Assembly: GCA_028023455.1 (NCBI GenBank)
Contig: JAQFVV010006197.1
Coordinates: 20,333,254-20,397,253 of the forward strand
Source of the DNA: Epiperipatus broadwayi
Taxonomy: Eukaryota; Onychophora; Udeonychophora; Euonychophora; Peripatidae
Direction of reading: 5' to 3'
Length of the DNA stretch: 64,000 nucleotides
Part shown: positions 24,028 to 36,240 of the stretch, piece after piece
How the letters are laid out: each line of letters starts with the position of its first letter
Numbering within the stretch: the first letter of the stretch is position 1
Notes under the pieces: model-generated
Databases searched by the model: none
What the model saw: the letters and a program-made list of their open reading frames with translations, nothing else
Told to the model about the DNA's origin: nothing
Program-made: the position numbers and the translations under genes

Positions 24028-24861
24028 ACTTGTTTATTTAGTATATGTTAATAATTTTCCATGAGTAGAGCCTAGTTTATTTTATATGCGTATGGGTAAT
24101 GATATTTTTTTGAAGTGATGTTCTTAGGGCCCTGGTGATGAGGAATTAAATCCCCACCAATAATGTATTTAGAAGTAAATGAGTTATTGTTGAAATATGA
24201 TTAAATGATGTTTAGGAAGTTATGTGACGTTTTTCTTAGATTCTTGGTAATGAGGAATTGTAAAAGTGTTCAGTAAGAGTTATTTGCTCCTCATGTAGAT
24301 TCCCCTTGTAACGTATAGTATATATAATCATAAAAATATAGCTTTGTGTTAATTAATATGTGGCTAGATAAATTGTTAGATTAACTCTTGATGTAGTATT
24401 AGTGTCATATTTTATTGATGAATTACGACATTGTTCGAAATAAAATAATTGTATGATATTTTCTTAATGAATGGAGAGTTTATAGAAAGATTGTTTTATA
24501 TTATTGCTGCTTGAACGTGCACACACACGCGTAATATAAATAATATCGCGTATATAAAGTATAGAATTATTGAAATTAAAATGAGAAATAAATGCTTTTG
24601 AAAATACTACATTCATTTAATAGAAGTATAAAGTATTAAGATTAAAACGGGAAATAAATATTTTAAAATACAGTGTATTTATTTAAATAAATGTTACAAA
24701 TCATCAAATCATCAGAATAAACATGATTTTGTTGCTATAAATGAAAAGTATACGTAATTGAAAGTGATTATTAGTCAATTAGAGAAAGTTGCTTTGCTTA
24801 AAGCCAAATATAAGTAATTTGATTTATTTGGTTAATCAAGAGTAATATCCTCTTTTTGTCT
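24028..24861. other. Spacer
   Basis: AT-rich sequence without recognisable features except a short alternating purine-pyrimidine patch at 24520-24552 (cacacacgcg, tatcgcgtat). I see no gene. Confidence 0.5.
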
Positions 24862-24956
24862 TGCGTTGTTAGCTGAGAGGTATCGCAGCCGCCATGCAAG
24901 CAAGTAGTTGGTTGCAGACGGTTGTGGGTTCGCGTCCCGGCCGATGCTATGACATA
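24862..24956 (+). mobile_element. tRNA-derived SINE head
   Basis: A tRNA-like sequence: A box gttagctgagagg at 24868-24880, D stem gctg/cagc pairing perfectly, B box gggttcgcgtccc at 24926-24938, and a degenerate acceptor stem (gcgttgt against ccgatgc, one mismatch and two wobbles). The A-to-B distance of 58 bp suggests a long variable arm as in serine or leucine tRNAs. The T stem pairs only three of five bases. An AT-rich tail follows. It is therefore a SINE head or tRNA pseudogene and not a working tRNA. The GC content stands out sharply from the flanks. Confidence 0.68.
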
Positions 24957-27900
24957 TGAAAAAAGTATTTTTTTTGTGCTAATAATATAACATGTTATTT
25001 ATTTATTGTCATATAGATGAAACATGTAGGCAAAGCCTGTGTTCGAAGTCAAGATATTTAAACTTTGTTATTAATTTGCTTTGATAGTAGGGATAATCCC
25101 AAACTGATGCTAAAAAAAAAAAAAAATATTTGATAATCTAAAAATATGTAAAACAAATAGTCCATTTGTAAATATTATGTTAAACCAAGTTTATTTGTTA
25201 TAATAAATGATTTGTTTAGTTATTTAAAATCTTAAGAACTGTGTCTCGAGTTATTCTTGTGTACATTCGTATTTCCATTTCCATATCTCCACATTTCATA
25301 AATCTATTATAAAGCAGTTATATTATTTTAGAGTTATAATATTAAATTTGCTAATGTCTGACAATATTATATTTCTTAATCCAAACATTATAAAGAGTAT
25401 TTTCCACTTGATAAACGTATTAGAAAGGTTGCCAAGTCAGTATATTTTGTGAGATGATGATATGAGATTAAAATACCCTATCTCTGTCATTATCTTATTA
25501 TTGAAACACAGTAAAATATTTAGTCAATTTGTTTCATTATATTTTATCATACTTTATAATTATAACTCATGGGCCAATGTAGTTTATTTAATTCAACTGT
25601 GTTTGTTAAATTCCCTGAGATCTTATTGTTTATTTCTTGATTGGCATTAAAGTAGATGTTTAGATTATAATATGCTAAGTCATAGAATTGTTAAGAGTAT
25701 AATTATAGCAAGCTGATATATGTTATACTTGGATGAAGGAAGAAATTAAGTTTAAAGTATATTTTAATAGACTGTACTAAGTAAATATTATGATTCTTTA
25801 TCATACAATTAATTAACAAAGGAATTTACATTATATTGAATATTTTATAATATTTCTTCTTTTATTCATTTATTATCATATATCTTATGAAGTGCCTATA
25901 GCCTCCCACTGAGCTAAGCTGAACATAAACTTAAATATAGAGTCTCAGTAATAATTTTATTATATCTTTTATTATATTGTTCTATTCATTAATAGAACTG
26001 GCACCTGGGCATTTCGCTCATGTAATGTATATGAGCGGTGTTGGGAGGGTAGGTTATAATATATATAGCTTTTTATTAAGGTATTGCTATTTTCATTAAT
26101 ATAATTATATCACAGTTGTTTAATCTCAAATAGTTAAATTAAAATTGTCCTACCTTCTCATCAGCAAGCAAATGTGCCATTAGGCATAATATTCAATTTT
26201 TAAATCCATAATAATTTTCTAGAAATTCAATGATACTCTCAATTCAAGCAGACCTCTTCACTACCATACATACCTCTTTTTATGTATTGATATACAATAT
26301 TTAAACTTATTTTATAAGAACTGTATTTTTAGCAAGAAATTATTCACAATTGTCTTTCTATAAATGTATGCAAGACTATTAATCATTATTTATAAGATAA
26401 GAAATTATTATCTTTCTTTTAATCTTAAATAAAGATTTCAAATTTAATGAAGTTCAAATACATTTATAATAACATAACGCATAAGAATGCTCATCTTTTA
26501 AACATTCATATGTTTTTTACTTAAGAGCCAAAACCTAAAAATTACAATTAACATTCACCTTTACATATCAAATATATGCAGATATTAAAAAATACTATGC
26601 TAAATGTCAAATATATATTTCAAATATAAGATTTATGTATCGGTTATAAGATTATAACACGATGCATGAGTAAAAAAAAGGTGAATGATCAAAAGATAAA
26701 GATAGCCAAGCACCTATATAAGAATATTGCATTTAAAGTTTATTTCTAAGCAATAAAAGAATTTACAATTTAATAAAAAATGATTACTAATTCTTTTTTG
26801 TATTTATTGATGCAAATTTCAGCACTGTGATTTAATGTGTGATAGAATAGTGGATTCAAAAGCTAAAAGGTTCCCAAATTAAAAAACTGGTCACTTGCAG
26901 TCCTCAAATGTGAATGATTTCCCAAAAAATAAATCACCCAATTATTTTATTATTAATGCTTATTAAAAATTTCATATTTGTAGAACAAATTTATGTAATG
27001 TAATATTCCTTTACAATAAATCTTAAAGAAAAGATGGTATAATTTTAATGTCTGACTGATAGCAATGATAAACTCCACTGATTATGACCAAGTTTTTATT
27101 AGCTGCTCGCAGTATTATTTCCCAAAAGACAATTTGGAGATACAAATTCTAATCTCTATTTATCATTCCTATGTGCCCTTCAGAATACCAATATAATAGA
27201 TCAATTAAACATAAACACACTAGGCAGGTTATCTTTGAAATTATATACCAACCTATACCCTTTTGGATTGCCCATAGCTAAAAATTTAGTAAGATTTCAG
27301 AACTTTTGTGCATCACAATCTTGATTAAAACTGATGTTCTATTTTCTACAAGATACCATTCCAACTAAATAATACCTCATTGATAAATTGAAGTTCAGTT
27401 TTGACATAACATACAGTCTTAGTAATTCACACACAGAAAACTTACTGTACATTTTTCAATTATGTATTTTTTTGTAGTCCTGGGAGTCTTTGTTTTCCAA
27501 ACTAAAACAATTAACCTCAAGTTAATGCTCCAAAGATACATAAAAAACTTTGAAGACTATAAAGAATTAGTTATAATGCACATACTTAGATAAATGTGGT
27601 TAGTTCGATAGTCTTTAGCCTTTGATAATAAAAATTGTATTGATAAAAAACAATGCATAATTCGCCATATACATAAATGCTATTAAATACAAATAGCATA
27701 CTAAAGTAATTAGAAATCTTTATCAGTTGCAGAACCACTCAGAGTTGCTACATAAGTAAAAGATACCTATATGCAAGCTAAATTCCAATGCTCCTGATCA
27801 CATGAACAAAATCAATTTGGGAGCAGTGTGATAAAATAAGTCCTCACATTTATCATGATCCCGAGTCCTCACATTTATCATGATCCTGGATCTGCATGAG

Positions 27901-29199
27901 TTTACAAAAATCAAAAAATAAAACATTTTATCACATGCTAAGCAAAACTATGTTTATTTATTTATTTATTTTTGCCAAAACTCAGTAATTTTTAGGCTCT
28001 ACAATGAATATCAAATTGAATTTATACAATTATGAAAGCACTGATTAGGGGGTTACAAAGATTTTTCATTATGTATAATGTGTATACCTAAATGTTTTAC
28101 AATGTTGTGGTCATGTTAATATAAAATCAGGATAGGTCAAGAACAATCCTCTTCATTAGCATTTTTATTTATTGAATTAGAATTCACACACACAAAAAAT
28201 TAAAAACAATATTATTAATGGATTCTCAATAAAACATTGATGAAAATAAAATATATATTTTTATGCATTATATATATATTTTACTTTGTTTTCTCAAATA
28301 TTGATTCAAAATTATATTTATAATTTGTAATAAATAAGTAATTTTTTATATATTATAAATACCATTTTATGCAATTTTAATATATTTATAATTAAGAGAT
28401 TTTTTAAAAATAAATGTTTTTTTATCATGTAAAAAAGCCCCCCCCCCCCGCTCACAAAATCAAATTAGTTACTTAAAACAAAATGAATTTTATATAATTT
28501 TGTTTAATAAAAAAGACAGTAGAATATTAAAAAATTATAATTATTTACACTTTTACATTTTTATTTATATATTAACTCTCATGGCTTTGGTGGCTGCAAT
28601 GTGATAAATAATGATTAGTTTTAACTAGGCCATTTCTAGCCAACATATTAATTAATTAAAAATAACTCTTGTTTTTTACTTGGTTTCATTTGAATCTCTC
28701 AAGCATAACTTATGTTTTCTGTTAACAAAGTTAGTTTCTCAAATATTCATTCAATAATAAAACATTTATATTTCTTCATGACTTAATATTTGTATGTTTA
28801 TTATTTCATAATAATTTAGTCACACTATATAATCTAGTATATTTACATTACATTTGCTTAAGGTAAGAAATTTTCACACATTATTTATTGATTAATTTTT
28901 AGAAGCCATTATCACAGGTACATTCTTTTGTTTAATGATAGATTATAATAACTAAAAAAAATCAAACAATTGGTGTTTTCCATTAGAATGAAGAATTTGA
29001 TAGATATTTTCCCAATGATTACAAGTGATAGTTTTGCCAATAGAGTGGTTACAAGTGATAGTTGTTACAATCAACAGAGTAGCATTAAACAATATTGTTT
29101 TAATAAAATGAGCACCATAATATTTTTTTAAAAAAATGCTTTTATATTAATTCTGTTTTCGATGGAATGTGACCATCATGTATGTGAATATTATGAATA
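24957..29199. other. AT-rich spacer with minor repeats
   Basis: Contains a 25-bp exact-looking tandem duplication at 27839-27888 (unit agtcctcacatttatcatga plus five bases), a TTTA run near 27957-27972 and a run of about 12 cytosines at 28438-28449. The frame at 25462-25650 has no recognisable domain. Nothing else could be annotated. Confidence 0.5.
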
Positions 29200-29340
29200 A
29201 AGGCAAAACTCTCCATACAGTAGTGCCACCCTGTGCCAAACAGAGTAATCAATGGATGCCAGAAGGCTTGTGCATAAAATCCCTATCTTGATTACTCTGT
29301 TTGGCACAGGGTGGCACTACTGTATGGAGAGTTTTGCCTT
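29200..29340. repeat. Palindrome with 53-bp arms
   Basis: Positions 29200-29252 and 29288-29340 are reverse complements with no mismatch seen over 53 bp, with a 35-bp loop. The right arm continues into 29341-29385, which matches the minus strand of 19.19-19.27 kb. The left arm is an inverted duplicate of only the first 53 bp of that repeat. This reproduces the architecture of the PLE and SINE hairpins: a full copy with a short, inverted partner at its 5' end. Confidence 0.75.
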
Positions 29341-29385
29341 GTTTACAACAATTATGTGCTACTATAGAGATGGTGATCATGTGAT

Positions 29386-29767
29386 ATTATGAATAAATTA
29401 CAAATTTTAGGTAAATAGTAAATTCAACGACACTCTAAATCTAATGAAAAGCAGATTAGTAAAAAAATTATATCAGTATTAAAGAAAAAGTATTAGTATT
29501 AAAAAAAAAAGGAAGATAATATCGGTATACTAGATGAATCAAAATCTATCCTCAGATCCCATATTTCTGCATCTGATATTCTAACATTTTAGTTATACTG
29601 AACATACAATAAGAAAGAGTATAAATCATGACTAATAAACTAAATAACTTAACTATGCATAATTATTATGAGATATTTTTTAAATAAGTTTATTTTTAAA
29701 TAAATTATTAATAATAATGTGTATTTATTTTTTTTTAAAAAAGAATATTTAAATAAAATAATTCAGA
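29386..29767. other. AT-rich spacer
   Basis: A/T-dominated sequence with runs of A near 29503 and no recognisable gene. Confidence 0.5.
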
Positions 29768-29870
29768 AACCCAAACCTCTTCATTTACCTATAAATTGTA
29801 TTAATGATCACAGCAAACTGTGCAGTTAAGTTTGGTTTACCACAATGGTAAACTATATAAATTGTCACAA
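29768..29870 (+). repeat. Repeat unit flanking the PLE on its left
   Basis: The string cttcatttacctataaattg, followed by gatcacag, cagttaag and acaatggtaaactata, resembles 31615-31710 (catttacttataaatttt, tatcacag, cagtgtac, aaatggtatagtata). A third relative follows at 31724-31830. Either the PLE inserted into a tandem array of roughly 150-bp units or these are terminal direct repeats brought by the element. Confidence 0.5.
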
Positions 29871-29887
29871 GACTGAGTAATATAAAA

Positions 29888-31372
29888 AATCCTTCGGACT
29901 TTCAAGGACAAAGGGATCACTAAATCCGAGTATTACAGGATTTATCCTTCTGCCACTAGACCTCCCCGAATGTTTGCCAATTCAAAACAACATAAACCAG
30001 GCGAACCGCTTAGATTAATGATGGATTTCGCTGGCGTGCATTATTTCGATACAGCCAAATTGGTTAATCAATTAATTATAGATTACCTTAATTTTGGCTA
30101 ATACACAATAAATTCATCTTTTCAATTCATCTCCAGAATTAAAAACACTCAAATCTCTCATAGCTCGGTTATGGCCACGATGGATGTGAAGGAATTATAT
30201 GGATCAATCAATGAAAAGCATCCATCCAAATTATACACGAAGAGTTGTTGCGAATATCTTGTCCTAACGAGAGAATTAAATTCATTATGGCTTTCCTGAC
30301 ATGGCTTGACTCCCATATCTTCACTCTTTTCGAAGGTAAATGGTACACAATGCAAGATGGTTGGCCCATGGGCCTCCCTATCAGTGGCGTGTTATCCAGT
30401 ATATACTTAAATAAATATGAGCAATCCATCATTCCAAAATATTTCAACAATAACCCAGACTTCATATATATACGATATGTAGATGATATTTTCGTTATAG
30501 CATCTAAAAATAATATTTTAAATATACAATGCGAATTACAAAGCACAACTAAACTATCTTTCTCTATTACATATGAAAACAGTAATGAACTCAAATATCT
30601 CGACCTTTCCTTGTCAAGAGACCGCCACTCAATAGATTACAAAATGATTGTTAAACCATTCGAAATCCGAAGCTGCATCCATCCTAATTCTAAATCACCC
30701 GCATCGCACAAATTCGCAGGTCTCAAAGCATTTATGTTTAGAAACTATCACTTGTGTAAATATGAAGCACATAGGAAGGAAAATATAAACAATTATATTA
30801 AAGACCTATTAGCAGCAGGATTTAAATACAAAACCATTAGGAGGAAAGTCATGAAATTCAACAGCACAATAGATGATAAATTGCCTCGCACCAATCTACC
30901 TAGAATAACGGTCCCCTACATCCCTAAAATATCCAGCAAACTAACGAAAACCTTGAGCAACAAATTCAGCATAATATTCAGAACTCCACCCAACACTAAT
31001 AGGTTGATCAATAACTCCAAAGACTACATTGATCCAGCGCTCACCCCACATGTGGTGTACTCCATTTCCTGCCCCCAAGCCGGATGCCACGCCACATATT
31101 ATGGTGAAACGAAAGCCACAATTAACACCAGATTGGCTCAACATCGGTACACCTTCAACAGAGCCCAAACGAACAGCAGTACATCTTCTGCATTTTTTGA
31201 ACATACTAAACAATCAGGGCACAATTTCATCCCCGCTAACCCCGTTATTTTATGCTCAGAACCAAACGACTACAGGAGAAAAATAAAAGAGGCATTCTAC
31301 ATTAACAGAGACATCCATGCAATCAACAGAAGAGACACGTGCTTCGACATCTCGAAAAAATGGGCTACGTAA
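29888..31372 (+). pseudogene. Penelope-like element: reverse transcriptase plus GIY-YIG endonuclease, nearly intact
   Basis: PLE proteins copy their RNA by target-primed reverse transcription using a C-terminal GIY-YIG nuclease. Visible in order: ITKSEYYRIYPSATRPPRMF with HKPGEPLR (29933-30011), FDTAKLVNQL, MATMDVKELYGSI, the GLPISGVLSSIYLNKYE block, the catalytic YVDD (30476-30487), a core with HKFAGLKAFMFRN, and then a GIY-YIG domain with VVYSI (from 31052) and TYYGET (31094-31111), RLAQH and KEAFYINRD. The frame ends with a TAA at 31370-31372. It is broken by an in-frame TAA (30099-30101) and a frameshift near 30212-30220. After the shift 380-odd codons are open. The N-terminal part before 29888 is missing. 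No methionine at 30245 exists (the codon is TTG); the real protein started far upstream. Confidence 0.9.
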
Positions 31373-31425
31373 CAGTAACTCATTTGAATATTCTCATTTA
31401 CATATATTAAGTACATTTTCACGAA

Positions 31426-31466
31426 GGCTATGAGTATGAGGCACAGTTCCTCGAAAACGTTCAGCC
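31426..31466 (+). ncRNA. Hammerhead-like fold downstream of the PLE frame
   Basis: Within 100 bp of the PLE stop codon, ggct/agcc form an outer stem (31426-31429 and 31463-31466), and gagg/cctc (31438-31441 and 31449-31452) an inner stem followed immediately by GAAA (31453-31456). The bases before the inner stem end in ATGA. Hammerhead ribozymes of PLE terminal repeats have CTGATGA, a stem and GAAA; here the first three core bases differ, so activity is doubtful. The following acgttc also echoes the PLE acgtt block. A degenerate ribozyme is my inference. Confidence 0.4.
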
Positions 31467-31559
31467 AAATTTATTATTAACTATATATTTTTTCTCTAAT
31501 AATTTACAATTAAGTATTTTTATTATTACAAATAAGGAGAAATTAAAACCACATTTATA

Positions 31560-31830
31560 AAAAGTATTTGCAATTAGAACATGTTTCTATGACTGGAGTG
31601 ATTTAGAAATTTAAACATTTTCATTTACTTATAAATTTTATTACTTATCACAGTGAAATGGCACTCATCTATTCAGTGTACTAAAATGGTATAGTATACA
31701 ATATTTAAATAAAAAATAGTAGCAATAAGAACGTGTTTCTAACAATGGAGACATTAGTAAATCTGAACATTTTCACTTTCATATAAAATATTGTTTATTA
31801 TCGAACAATTTGCCACCGTATTTATAAAGC
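31560..31830 (+). repeat. Two repeat units flanking the PLE on its right
   Basis: Unit 1 (about 31565-31714) and unit 2 (about 31724-31830) share agaac.tgtttcta, ggag, aaacattttca or gaacattttca, and a following ataaaatatt-like stretch. Unit 1 also matches 29768-29870 on the other side of the PLE. No gene lies in them. Confidence 0.45.
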
Positions 31831-33240
31831 ACCTTAGCGTTCCACACAACTTGCACATCCAAATGTGGTGGTCCTTGGATTACCAGCTAAAAACAATAGC
31901 CCGAGAAAATGAAAACAATTACATAAATAGTACGCAACAGCCAAATAAAATAAAAGAAGAACAAGACTGAAAATATAAAAAAAAAGGAACTATATATAGA
32001 AAACTGCAAAGAATTATTTTATTAAACATATACTGTCTATATACAATATTATTTATATTTAAGTTTGCTCTATTTATTATGTTTTAAAATATCTTTTAAA
32101 AAATATTCTTTCATTTAACGAAAGCAATATTATAAACAAAAATTCAAGAATGTATTAAATAATATATATTTAAAAAATTATAATAAAAATAATCTAATGA
32201 TTTGTTATTCTGGAAGTCAAACTTCATAAACAATAGAAACCCTACTATTTTTTTTTTTTTAAATAAAATAACAAGCGCCACCTAGCAAACATAAAAGAAT
32301 TTAATATTTACCACTGAGTTTTGACGTACCATGTCTCAATTAGAATGAGTAATTGGTCTAATAAAATTCACATGTGATACTGCAGGCAGTCATGAACAAA
32401 GTAGTTAGAATTGCTAAGTACCAGAATTCTCAAATGTTCACCTGATTAAGAACAGATGGTAGAGATTGAGAAAGCAGGGAGAAACTTTTTCATGAGTGAA
32501 GCATTCATCAAATTAATAGTCATAAAAGTAATTTTACAGAGTTACATAATTAATCTTTATTTTCTTTTAAGACTCTTTGAAAAAGTAATAATATTTAATA
32601 TTAAAACATAAAAATAAGTAGTATAAATCAATTAATATATATAAATTGCTTTTTACATATCTCAATCATACGATAATGCATAAATAATGCTTTTAACCCT
32701 GAACTTATTGTTCTTTAAAATCGGGTGGAAAGTATTGCAACCATATACACACATACTCCTACTTCACCTTTTTTTATTTATTCATAAAGTGGCTTAACAT
32801 TAGCTACATCATCAGATTTTTATATCCTAACGATCAAGTGATTCATAAAAGCAGGTTATTGCAATTGTCCTAACCCCAGCTCCATTGTATTTAAATATAT
32901 CAAAATTCTTCATTATCATCATTATTTTTTTACAAATGCTTTATCAAAACAAGTTTATAAAAATATATATATATATAATTTATAAACTCAGTTAATAGAA
33001 ATTAACAGAGTTTATAGCTTAAGATTGATAAAAGTTCATTAGAAAGATTTTTAGTAGAAGTTTAGACTCTATATTAGATAAATTAAAAAAATGCTGGTAT
33101 AAGATTTGATATTAGAAAAAATAGGGCGAGTTTAAGTTTTTGTCATATTTTATATTCATTGCGGTCTTTTGTATAGAATAACAACTTTCCTTGGTACGGT
33201 TGATATATATATAAACAATCTTTCCTTATATAGTTATATT
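31831..33240. other. Spacer
   Basis: AT-rich sequence with poly-T near 32249 and an (AT)n run near 32962-32976. I recognise no gene or element. Confidence 0.5.
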
Positions 33241-33950
33241 ATAACTGAAACACAGGCTTGTTATATACCTGTGGCTATATATATGTAATATAGGATATAT
33301 GAGCACAGACTTTCACACCATCCACCTCTCTCCACTCTATCTAATAACACTGATACACCTAAACACATATATGCTGAAAAGATAAATAATCACCAATATA
33401 CGTATTTCATGCTAAACCAGCAATCATCAGTTGGTCCAGACTATCATCTTTACACACATATATAGTATAAGTGCTCAGATATATATTAAGATAGACTATC
33501 CTCATAGTTTCATGGAAAGGCTTCAATCCACTCCACACTCCAACTCTTCAACCGTCCATCCAATTGAAAATCTGATGATGGAATGCTCAAAGGCCACCCT
33601 GAGACCGAGATTATTGTCACACCCATGTTGAACTAAGGTCAATCTGAACCCCACATGTACAGGACATAATCCATTTAATACATATGCAAGGATGGGCAGA
33701 CATCTCTATAATGTAATAACTGAAACCCAGGCTTGTTATATACCTGTGGCTATATATATGTAATATAGGGTATATGAGCACAGACTTTCACACCATCCAC
33801 CTCTCTCCACTCTATCTAATAACACTGATACACCTAAACATATATATGCTGAAAAGATAAATAATCACCAATATACGTATTTCATGCTAAACCAGCAATC
33901 ATCAGTTGGTCCAGACTATCATCTTTACACACATATATAGTATAAGTAGT
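33241..33950 (-). mobile_element. Tandem SINE-like element: one full copy and one 5'-truncated copy
   Basis: The sequence 33241-33472 is repeated at 33716-33947 (exact 475-bp offset, only a few differences, for example acacagg against acccagg). On the minus strand the 33715-33241 unit has a tRNA-like head (cttgcatatg complement near 33690; B-box-like ggggttcagattgacc complement near 33636-33651), the gaagcctttcc block, the ctggaccaactgatgatt block and a tail ending in cagttat. The 33947-33716 unit contains only the last two parts. Truncated and full copies are thus fused head to tail. The short frame 33431-33631 is not a gene. Confidence 0.65.
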
Positions 33951-34194
33951 TGATTATAATAATGTTATATTTTAAAATCCACTTGTTTTATTCATTGCTA
34001 CTTTGCGAATGATTTTCATTTACTTCTTATCCTATTTCATTTCAGGAAAAAATGTATTTAACCACTAATAACGTAAAATATACTTTTTTTTTTTCATAAA
34101 TGATAAATATTTAAGCACATAAAATATACATCATCTTTTATATTTATGTTCCCATTATAAACATGAAACCAGAACATGTATAATCGTATTTATT
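33951..34194. other. Spacer
   Basis: Short AT-rich interval with no recognisable feature. Confidence 0.4.
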
Positions 34195-36240
34195 ATATTA
34201 TTCACTAAGCATGCTTTTGATTAACCCGTGGATTCCTAGCGCTCACTGCAGATCGTAAAACAATTTTATAACTTATAGTGCATTATATAAATTAGATAAT
34301 TATTTAAATGTTCCATTTTTTTTTTTTTTTTTGATAATTGAATGCTTGATTCTTTTTTATTAATCGCATAGGGGTCTCTAGTGATAACCCATACTTCCTT
34401 AAATATCCGTTTCCTGTTGTCTCTTTCAGCGCCAAAACAATTTTACATTAGTCGGATCAAATACATGACTAGATATGTTTTCATGTTCAAGAAATATTAA
34501 TCTGTATTCAGAGCTCTTTTTTGCTCTGTTAAAAAAGCTACTTATGCTGGATTATTCTCATGGAAATATTGGCCTATGAATCACCGTAATGTGTAGCATT
34601 GCACATAAGGCAGTGCATGCAATTTTATGACAACTTGAGGAGCCTGCTCAGATGGTATTCTGTCCTTTGCATTATTAAGCAATTTATTTAATAAGGAGTG
34701 TGTGTCTAAAACTAACATAAGTATCAGTGCATATATTTTTTAGTTTATGAGATAGTCTGGGAATGTATGAAAATCTTATCCAAGATTTAAACAATTTTTG
34801 TAAAGCAGGTTGTTTATTTATATTTGCATTAAATTGTCCATTGTTATAATTAGCTTGTTATGGTTATATTCTAGAGTTGACGGGTCATTGACATATGCAT
34901 CTATGTTATCTTTGCATTGGCTTCATATTTACACAAGTTAATGTTTCTATGTAAGAAGCTTTTTAACCCAGCTAGTTTATGCTACATGGGTGCATCAGAT
35001 TTCAGCTGGATGGTTCCTCTTACATCAAAAGATTTTAATATCATTTTATAGTTCAGGTTATCATGATTTTTTTGTATGTAAAGAACTTGGAAATTAATAC
35101 CTTTAAATTCATCCTCTCCTTCCATAATTCAATGTAATGGTGACATTTGTTCATAATGATGTTTTTTCTAGTGTGATGTTCCAAGGCAGACATGAACATA
35201 ACATCTACATATCTCATATAAATTTCATAATCTGAAGGAGCTAATGTTTGGGGATAATAATTTCAAATTTTGATATCATAATACTGCAGATGATTCTACT
35301 AAGTGGCAGCCCTATAGGATAACAATAATCAATTCTATAAAACATCTTTAGGATTGCTATTATATCTTTATTGCTCCATTTTAATACTACAATAATAAAC
35401 TTCATTTTGTTATGATTATAGTTTATTTTCTGCAAGATTTCATGAAACATGCTTATAGATCGAACACACACAGCACACAACCTTTATCTTATTAATCTTT
35501 TATACACATTCATATTAATATTTAACTGAATAATTTCTGAATCCTATGACAGCAATTAACCATTCCATGAGTTTTTTTGGTAGCTTTATAGTCCTAAGCT
35601 CTGCCAAAATAAATCATTAGTTAACAGAAGTTGATTTTTTTTATGTAACTTAATGTTGATGAGCATACATGGTAGTATAACCACATATAGATACATCCTT
35701 AAGTATTTGGCTCTAATGTATGCTCTATTGCACTATTTTTTTTTTCAAAATTGAAAAGATGAACTTATCCATCATATATTTTATGTTGTGCATTCTAATT
35801 GTCAAAATTTTTATTTGAATGTTCATCTTTTGGATGCATTCTTTATTATCCAACAGTACCAGCCTATTACCTTTATCCTTCTTAATACATGTAATAATAT
35901 TATTTTTAAAATATTCTGTAGTCAACTTTATATTCTGGGACCAATCTTTATTTAATCACTTACAATTTATGAAATTTAGTGCTTTAACTATTTTATCGAT
36001 TACCCTTTCCCTCTGAGGAAAATTTTTGAATCCTGATTCAATGTCTGCAATAATTTCCATTTGTGGGTGCTTCCACATTCCCCCAACAAATTTTGAGCCA
36101 TATTTTAAAGTCTTAATTAATTCAGGTGTCTTTCTCTATTAAATTCACCCAATTACCTCACTTTATATTTTCCAACCAAACTTCTACTTAATTTTAAAGC
36201 AATTATTCTACACTTGTCATCTATCTCTTCCAGAATTACG
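34195..36240 (-). pseudogene. Old Penelope-like element, minus strand
   Basis: Read on the minus strand from 36.2 kb downwards: LIKTLKYGSKFV and an N-terminal helical region (36130-36000), KKDKGNRLVLLDNKECIQKM (about 35885-35825), then ISMFHEILQKI with YPIGLPLSRIICSIMISKFE (35455-35250, the RT block before the active site), IYMRYVDVMF near 35215-35180 (the catalytic YVDD has become YVDV), KLAGLKSFL, a linker (34860-34700), a decayed GIY-YIG part and RDPYAINKKE near 34390. Many stops and frameshifts occur. The 3' tail ends near 34195. It belongs to the same broad type as the 30 kb PLE but is more decayed. Confidence 0.8.

Noticed and set aside
24862-24956. Functional tRNA gene with long variable arm
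   Set aside because: The T stem pairs only three of five bases and the acceptor stem has a mismatch, so a SINE head or tRNA pseudogene is more likely.
27839-27888. CRISPR-like or regulatory direct repeats
   Set aside because: Only two adjoining 25-bp units in animal-type DNA; a simple tandem duplication.
30208-30594. Minus-strand 128-codon frame
   Set aside because: Fully overlaps the PLE reverse transcriptase on the plus strand and has no family signature.
30941-31286. Two frames (minus 90 codons, plus 85 codons) overlapping the PLE endonuclease
   Set aside because: Both are alternative frames of the GIY-YIG coding region.
33241-33950. LTR retrotransposon, because of two direct repeats 475 bp apart
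   Set aside because: The interval between the repeats holds a tRNA-like SINE head and body and no gag or pol; a tandem SINE copy explains it better.
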